23,266 nucleotides of DNA from Bacteroidota bacterium (GTDB taxonomy: Bacteria; Bacteroidota; Ignavibacteria; Ignavibacteriales; Ignavibacteriaceae): positions 1-23,266 of the forward strand of contig JAJYCM010000015.1 of assembly GCA_021778375.1 (NCBI GenBank), written 5' to 3'. This document shows positions 18,553 through 23,266 of this stretch, one piece after another (position 1 is the stretch's first letter; each line of letters starts with the position of its first letter). The position numbers were made by a program, and so were the translations under genes. Under the pieces are notes generated by a model. The model did not search any database and was not told the origin of the DNA. It saw nothing but the letters and a program-made list of their open reading frames with translations.

Positions 18553-18558
18553 CTCCTT
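18553..18558 (-). promoter_or_regulatory. Shine-Dalgarno AAGGAG that fixes the start of the DUF5703 gene
   Basis: The minus strand reads AAGGAG, seven bases, then ATG at 18545. It is the reason for preferring this start over the upstream ATG at 18602, which has no such site and would place 19 extra residues before the signal peptide. Confidence 0.75.
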
Positions 18559-18620
18559 AGTAAGATGTGCGTTATTACTGAATTCACACTAAAGAAGAAC
18601 AAATTATTTTTTCCTCGAAT

Positions 18621-18722
18621 TTATTTTAGATACGAAATGATAGTTCCCTGAGCCCATTTCAAATTGGGGTTTAACTCATCTATGTTTATAGGATTCGTTA
18701 AGTATTCGCATTTTAACTTAAC
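18621..18722 (-). pseudogene. Short relic resembling a GH78 N-terminus
   Basis: Within the 309-bp gap between the GH3 gene and the DUF5703 gene, the minus strand reads VKLKCEYLTNPINIDELNP and then NLKW. This matches the start of the mature GH78 proteins in this window (copy B: LRVEYLKNPVIDELSPRLSW). After the Trp it continues AQGTIISYLK to a TAA. That tail no longer resembles GH78 but shares GGAACTATxAT and CTAAAAT with the DNA at the 3' end of the local transposase gene, so it may be an old IS630 scar. No start codon or signal peptide is attached. Upstream of it (18723-18854) I see only AT-rich sequence and a short hairpin. The similarity to GH78 is clear by eye but short. Confidence 0.5.
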
Positions 18723-18854
18723 GAGATAAATTTTCTATTTTAAGACAGGATTACCTAAAACCGTGTGACCAAAAATGATCACGAAAAAAAAGCAGTTGAA
18801 TAGTTCTTGACATCCTTATTACCACGCTTAAAATTGTATTATAGAAACGTCCTA

Positions 18855-21398
18855 TTAATCTTGTATAATTTTTTCGTCCATCTTTACCGGCTGAGACAGT
18901 TTAATATCAGCACATGACGAACCGATTTGTATATCATACTTACCTTCTTCTACATGCCAAGCTTTTTTGTTAACATCATAGAACGCAAAATCAATCGGAC
19001 TCAGTGTTAATGAAACTTCCTTTATCTCTCCCGGTTTCAGAAATACTTTTTGAAATCCTTTAAGCTGACGTAATGGCATTTCTATCGAAGGTTTTTCTGT
19101 ATGAACATAAAGTTGCACAACTTCAGCTCCGTAACGTTTCCCTGTATTTTTTACCTCTACTCTTGCAGTTATAATACCGTTCTTTTTGACAACGTTCAGA
19201 TTTGTGTATTTGAAATTTGTATAACTCAATCCATAACCAAACGGAAATTCCGGCTTTACATTTTTAGTAAGATAATATCTATAGCCTTCAAGTATGCCTT
19301 CTTTGTAATAAACAAAGTCTTTATTTTCACTGCCAACGGCATGCGATGGACTATCTGCAAGTTTTTTAGGCCAGGTGAATGGCAGCCTTCCCGACGGATC
19401 TACATCACCGAACAATGCGCTTGCCACCGCTGTACCTGCACGGCTTCCGCTGTACCATGCCTCCAGAACCGAAGGTACATTATTTATCCAGCCCCCTAAT
19501 TTTAGAGGTGATCCGTTTATTAAAACAACTATTGTGTTTGGATTTATTTTACCAATATGATTAATTATATCTTGTTGAGATTTAGGAAAATCTATATTTA
19601 ATCGATCTCGCCCTTCAGAGTCTAGACTGTGGTCTATTCCGCCCACAAAAACCACTGCATCAGCATTCAAAACTTCTTTATCAAGACTTTTTGTCTCTTT
19701 TTCTACTATATTTTTATCTTTCGGCATCTGCCAGTCAAGGAAGCAACTTGCATCTCCGGTATTTTCATGATAATCTATTCGAATAAAAAACGGCTCTCCT
19801 TTAACCATTTGAACCGTAGCCGTTGCCTCTCCTACTCCATTATTTTTATCGCTCACAGTTACAGCTATTGGGGCACCCCCTTCAGGATCAACATATATCT
19901 CGGCGTGATCATCGGCTTTAATCCTTAATACATAAGTGCCGGTTATCGGAGGTATTATATTTGTTGTAAACTGCGCGCTGAAATGATCCGAATTAATCTT
20001 TTCAATGTCAGGGGATCGCATCTCCCAATTAAAATCAACATTCTTTTCAAATCTTGTAATAACTGGTTTATTACTTATTTCCCCATTATAATACTTCGCA
20101 GTAAATCCATTCTTGCCGTCATCGGTTCTTAAATATTTTTCATTGATCTGTTGGAAGCCGCCTATTTCATCGGTAGAAAAGTATTTAACTTCTACGCTAG
20201 GACCAGCTAAATCTTTAATCCCCTTTAACACCGTAACTTCATCTGGTGAATCTACCCATGAACTTCCTCCCAACCCAATAACACAAAATCTTTTGTTTGC
20301 ATTTGGACCTAACACAAGTATTTTCTTTATTTTCTCTCTGTCCAACGGTAAAACTTTATTATTATTTTTAAGTAATACCAACCCCTCTTCGGCAGCTTTG
20401 AGAGCTATTTCTTCATGAGATGTTGTATCAAACGAGCCAGTAGCTTTTATACCACCTTTGTCTAAGTTTCCTGCCCATGCCATTACACTTAATATCCGGC
20501 GAACTTTATCATCAATTACCCTAATGGGAACTTCTCCTGCTTGAACTGCTTCAAGCAAAGGTTTGCCAAATAGTGAATTTTCGGAATATGGCATTGATAT
20601 ATCCAAACCTGCCATGGCTGCTTTTTTAGTCGAACGAGTACCAAGCCAATCGGTTATAACAAATCCTTTAAATCCCCATCTGTCTTTTAAGATATTTGTC
20701 AAGAGATAATGACTGTCGCTGCAAAATTCGTTATTCAATCCGTTGGCGGCTGTCATAATGCCTAAGGTATGGCCTTCTTCAACACCGGCTTTGAAAGCAG
20801 GAAAATATATTTCATGCAATGTACGTTTGTCTACTATAGACATGTAATTATTACGGTTCCAATCTCTATTATTGCAAACAAAATGTTTAACACAGGCGGA
20901 TACATGCTGGCTTTGAAGTCCTTTAACATATGCAGCAGTTAATTGTGCATCTAAATATGGGTCTTCAGTATAATATTCAAAGAACCGGGCGCCTAAAGGA
21001 TCACGATTAATATTAACGGCAGGGCCAAGAAGCATTCCTATACCTTTTGCACGACACTCTTTGCCAATAGCGGTAGCTTCTTCTTTTACCAATTCAGGAT
21101 TAAAAGAAGCGCCTATACTAATACCGGCAGGATAACCGACTGGACCATGAGGTCCTCGCGGGCCGTCGGAACAAATCATATTGGGAACTCCAAGTCTTGG
21201 AATTCCTTCAAATTCACTAGGACCGCCACCGACCAGCATTTTGACTTTTTCTTCGAGTGTCATTTGTTTTATCACATTTTCAACTCTTGTATCAATTTTT
21301 TCGTTCGCTATTTTTTGCAGTGACATTTGTTGAGCATTAATTGTTACAGATATTGTCAATGAGATGCCCAAGACGATGAATAATATATATTTCATCAT
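18855..21398 (-). CDS. GH3 beta-glycosidase with inserted PA14 domain
   Basis: The ATG at 21396-21398 (an ATG follows immediately) has AGGAAGG upstream and opens a signal peptide (MMKYILFIVLGISLTISVTINAQ). The frame itself extends 48 bases further upstream without a better start. The 847-residue protein has the GH3 N-terminal barrel (about 35-310), with the lysine-histidine pair KHF (171-173) and nucleophile Asp250 in FVITDW. The alpha/beta sandwich begins about 335. A PA14 beta-barrel is inserted at about 430-565 (FTAKYYNGE, then IPPITGTYVLRIKADDHAEI). The sandwich resumes with the likely acid/base Glu595 (DSEGRDR), and an Fn3-like domain ends it (VVQLYVHTEKPS). GH3 with inserted PA14 is a known layout in beta-glucosidases, where PA14 shapes the active site. 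Substrate may be beta-glucoside or beta-xyloside. It follows the esterase by 92 bp. Confidence 0.94.
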   Translation of the reverse strand: MMKYILFIVLGISLTISVTINAQQMSLQKIANEKIDTRVENVIKQMTLEEKVKMLVGGGPSEFEGIPRLGVPNMICSDGPRGPHGPVGYPAGISIGASFNPELVKEEATAIGKECRAKGIGMLLGPAVNINRDPLGARFFEYYTEDPYLDAQLTAAYVKGLQSQHVSACVKHFVCNNRDWNRNNYMSIVDKRTLHEIYFPAFKAGVEEGHTLGIMTAANGLNNEFCSDSHYLLTNILKDRWGFKGFVITDWLGTRSTKKAAMAGLDISMPYSENSLFGKPLLEAVQAGEVPIRVIDDKVRRILSVMAWAGNLDKGGIKATGSFDTTSHEEIALKAAEEGLVLLKNNNKVLPLDREKIKKILVLGPNANKRFCVIGLGGSSWVDSPDEVTVLKGIKDLAGPSVEVKYFSTDEIGGFQQINEKYLRTDDGKNGFTAKYYNGEISNKPVITRFEKNVDFNWEMRSPDIEKINSDHFSAQFTTNIIPPITGTYVLRIKADDHAEIYVDPEGGAPIAVTVSDKNNGVGEATATVQMVKGEPFFIRIDYHENTGDASCFLDWQMPKDKNIVEKETKSLDKEVLNADAVVFVGGIDHSLDSEGRDRLNIDFPKSQQDIINHIGKINPNTIVVLINGSPLKLGGWINNVPSVLEAWYSGSRAGTAVASALFGDVDPSGRLPFTWPKKLADSPSHAVGSENKDFVYYKEGILEGYRYYLTKNVKPEFPFGYGLSYTNFKYTNLNVVKKNGIITARVEVKNTGKRYGAEVVQLYVHTEKPSIEMPLRQLKGFQKVFLKPGEIKEVSLTLSPIDFAFYDVNKKAWHVEEGKYDIQIGSSCADIKLSQPVKMDEKIIQD

Positions 21399-21490
21399 TT
21401 GTAATTGCCTTCCTTTGTTTTTGTGGTTGTAATCCTGTTTAAACACTAAATTTTTTAGATTAAATTATCTTATAAGATTTATATGAGAGA

Positions 21491-22385
21491 TTATTTAATT
21501 ATATGAAGAGTTTGCATCCAATTTTTACAAAGTTCTGGCCATGTTGAAACTTCTCCTTTATTTATTCCTAAACCAAAGCCATGATCACCTTGCAAATATA
21601 AATGCATCTCTACCGGAACTCCCGCCTTTCTAAGAGCAGTATAAAACATTAAACTATTTTCCACAGGTACAACCTTATCATCAACTGCTTGGACAATAAA
21701 GGTAGGAGGGGTCTCTTTAGTAACCTGTTTCTCGTTGGACATATAATCTACAAGCTTTTGACCAGGATCCTGTCCAAGTAGATTTATTCTTGACCCCATA
21801 TGCGTATAAGGCGTATCCATAGTAATTACACGATATATTAATATCATAAAATCAGGTTTGCAACTTATTCTTTTCATCGGATCCGCGGCGTTCTCATCCC
21901 CAAAGTAAAAATGCGTACCGAGACTCGCTGCCAAGTGGCCCCCTGCAGAAAATCCCAATACACCTATTTTATCCGGATTAATTTTTAGCTCGGCTGCTTT
22001 GCTTCTAAGCTGACTCATTGCGCGCTGAGCGTCGTGCAGCGGAACAGGATGTTTATATCCGGCTCCGCTATTGGCATATCTGTATTTCAATACAACCCCC
22101 GTAATGCCTAGCCCATTAAGCCATTTTGCAACATCATAACCTTCATAAGTAATTGCCAGATAGCCGTAACCTCCTCCCGGACAAATCAAGACAGCAGTAC
22201 TATCTCCTGTGCCTTCTTTGGGTATAAAATATGTTATACTCGGTTTATCACCATCACTATCACCTTTTGCATCGGGTGGCCCCATTAGGATATAAAAGTT
22301 CAGTACGAATAGTTTGAGCAGGTGTTAAACTCAAAGAAAGGAATACAATTAAAGTGATAAATTTTATTTTACTTATTTTGTCCAT
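21491..22385 (-). CDS. Secreted acetyl-esterase-like alpha/beta hydrolase with a one-base frameshift near the 5' end
   Basis: The long frame starts only at 22285, but protein-coding sequence continues upstream in another frame. ATG at 22383-22385 opens MDKISKIKFITLIVFLSLSL TPAQ, a signal peptide, then TIRTELLYPNG. The next residues in the long frame are PPDAKGDSDGDKP. The expected family reading YPNGAPDAKG is restored by removing one C from the GGGGCCACCC tract near 22278-22287. In the long frame, HGGG-type oxyanion loop CPGGGYGY (35-42), nucleophile Ser113 (GFSAGGH), acid Asp202 or Asp203 (QAVDDKVVP) and His235 (GDHGF) form a complete catalytic set. Such BD-FAE/Axe-like enzymes deacetylate polysaccharides or remove feruloyl groups. 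It begins 29 bases after the stop of the PA14 gene, so they are likely cotranscribed. Unless the shift is a sequencing error, the exported enzyme is not made from this copy. Confidence 0.82.
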
Positions 22386-22413
22386 TTCAAAGATTCCTGA
22401 TTTAGAAATTGAT

Positions 22414-23213
22414 TTAGTTCATTCTTCTACTATTTTTTTTAGAAAACAAGAGATCCTTTTTTATTTCCCCTTCCTTTATATTAGGGCCTTCCATTTCAAC
22501 ATCCAATCCCTTGTCGCTTATCCCCTGGAAATAATTTATTCGAATCGGATAATATCCTTGTGATAAAGCAATTTCTCCAGATTTTTCAATCATACCATGG
22601 ACATCATTATTATCAATAAGTAAAGTATCACCAATGTATAAGTTTGACCCATCATCCGAGTTTAAATAAAAAGTATATACCCCATTTTGTTTTATTAAAA
22701 TAAATCCGCTGAATGTTAATCCGAAATCGCTATCTCTCTTTGCCGGATTTAAATTAATATCTCCTGTTAATCCGGAATAGACGGACATTAGATAATTAAA
22801 ATCTTGAAGTGTAGACCAATGATTATCGTTATTTTCATAATAATTAAATTTTAATCCCTTAATAAGATTTTTAATCTTTTTTATCGATTGCTTAAGTTTT
22901 ACTTTTTGTAAGGTTTTTTCACTAATAGAACTTAAGGTTAATGCCAAAACAAGTCGACCTATATAATCTCCCGGACAAGTTGAAGACATTTCAAAAGCAG
23001 TATCTGGTTGATATATTTGATCTTCAAGCCCGTTAAAATTTTTTTCTAATCTAATTCCCAAATCACCACCTGATTGAATATTGGAAAAACCTATAGGCTG
23101 TGGAAAAGTTTTGAAATGGGGAAGTGGATATCTTGTTTGTGCGAAAATTAAAGATATATAACAGGACAAAATTATTAAATCGAGTTTTAACAATTTTTTA
23201 AAAAAGATTTCAT
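22414..23213 (-). CDS. Secreted PA14-domain protein with a putative glycosidase N-terminal stub; frame broken in the signal peptide
   Basis: Counting from a TTG at 23226 in the open frame, residues 7-30 form a hydrophobic leader ending IFAQ. Residues about 31-98 contain GGDLGIRLEKNFNGLED and CPGDYIGRLVLALTL, reminiscent of the opening of helical-barrel (beta-L-arabinofuranosidase-like) glycosidases. Residues 124-262 are a convincing PA14 domain: GLKFNYYE, RDSDFGLTFSGFILI, NGVYTFYLNSDDGSNLYIGD, HGMIEKSGEIAL. The join near 98-110 is abrupt, so the catalytic barrel appears to be missing; this could be an internal deletion. The best start is instead ATG at 23211-23213 with AAAGGA four bases upstream, but that frame hits a stop after eight codons. 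One extra T in the T6 run would give MKSFFKKLLKLDLIIL and join the open frame. PA14 is secure; the N-terminal family is a weak guess. Confidence 0.7.
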
Positions 23214-23217
23214 TTTT

Positions 23218-23223
23218 TCCTTT
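23218..23223 (-). promoter_or_regulatory. Shine-Dalgarno AAAGGA pointing to the out-of-frame ATG at 23213
   Basis: The minus strand reads GAAAGGA, four A, then ATG. This is the natural start of the PA14 gene, but the reading frame it sets closes at TAA after eight codons because the following T6/A6 run is one base short of joining the long frame. The 43 bases from here to the window end show no further gene or clear promoter. Confidence 0.55.
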
Positions 23224-23266
23224 CAAGAGATTGAGGTAAATCGTAATCGTTATTTATTAGTACTGT

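Noticed and set aside
18765..18782. Hairpin GTGACC-AAAAAT-GATCAC as a terminator for the GH3 gene
   Set aside because: The T-run is on the wrong side for minus-strand transcription and the stem is only six pairs including a wobble.
256..22563. Numerous plus-strand open frames of 60-132 codons
   Set aside because: They all lie antisense to recognisable glycosidase genes or pseudogene segments, have no ribosome sites or family motifs, and their composition is that of reverse-complement shadows.
1..23266. CRISPR arrays, tRNA or rRNA genes, defence systems or phage genes
   Set aside because: No regularly spaced repeats, tRNA-like cloverleafs or characteristic proteins were seen on either strand.

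Overview
The window is a carbohydrate-degradation locus. Every convincing gene lies on the minus strand, so transcription runs from about 23.2 kb down to 1. The host is most likely a Bacteroidota or Ignavibacteriota-type bacterium. This is inferred from AT-rich DNA, short A/T-rich gaps, weak or purine-only ribosome sites on many genes, and signal peptides ending in the -AQ/-NAQ style typical of that group. No SusC/SusD pair, regulator, sugar transporter, tRNA or rRNA gene is visible, so this may be the enzyme-only part of a larger utilization locus.

Layout in transcription order: a secreted PA14-domain protein with a putative glycosidase N-terminus (22414-23213); an acetyl-esterase-like alpha/beta hydrolase (21491-22385); a GH3 glycosidase with an inserted PA14 domain (18855-21398); a small GH78-like relic (18621-18722); a large DUF5703/GH95-like glycosidase (16248-18545); an IS630-family element (about 15034-16156); a five-bladed beta-propeller glycosidase (13739-14977); alpha-L-rhamnosidase GH78 copy A (10855-13692); a relic of an unidentified gene end (10608-10795); a GH63/trehalase-like enzyme (9261-10535); a GH43 with a C-terminal CBM6-like domain (7861-9177); a tandem class II aldolase (6522-7814); GH78 copy B (3633-6488); a GH99/GH71-like barrel (2586-3601); a wrecked third GH78 (583-about 2597); and the N-terminal 192 codons of a GH42 beta-galactosidase (1-578) that runs off the window.

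The enzymes together suggest attack on a rhamnose-rich, acetylated plant- or algal-type glycan. The secreted enzymes would remove rhamnose, arabinose/xylose, galactose, glucose and acetyl groups. The cytoplasmic aldolase would cleave rhamnulose- or fuculose-1-phosphate. The substrate is inferred; no polysaccharide lyase or GH28/GH105 is present to fix it.

The most striking property is decay. One GH78 carries five in-frame TAA codons and about three frameshifts. Two short relics lie between intact genes. The transposase has an amber codon. Three secreted-protein genes are each out of frame by one base near the 5' end, two of them inside homopolymer runs in the signal peptide just after a good ribosome binding site. 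Whether those three are sequencing errors, slippage switches or early pseudogenes is the main open question. A second notable item is the tandem aldolase, whose first half keeps all four metal and acid residues while the second half has lost most of them.
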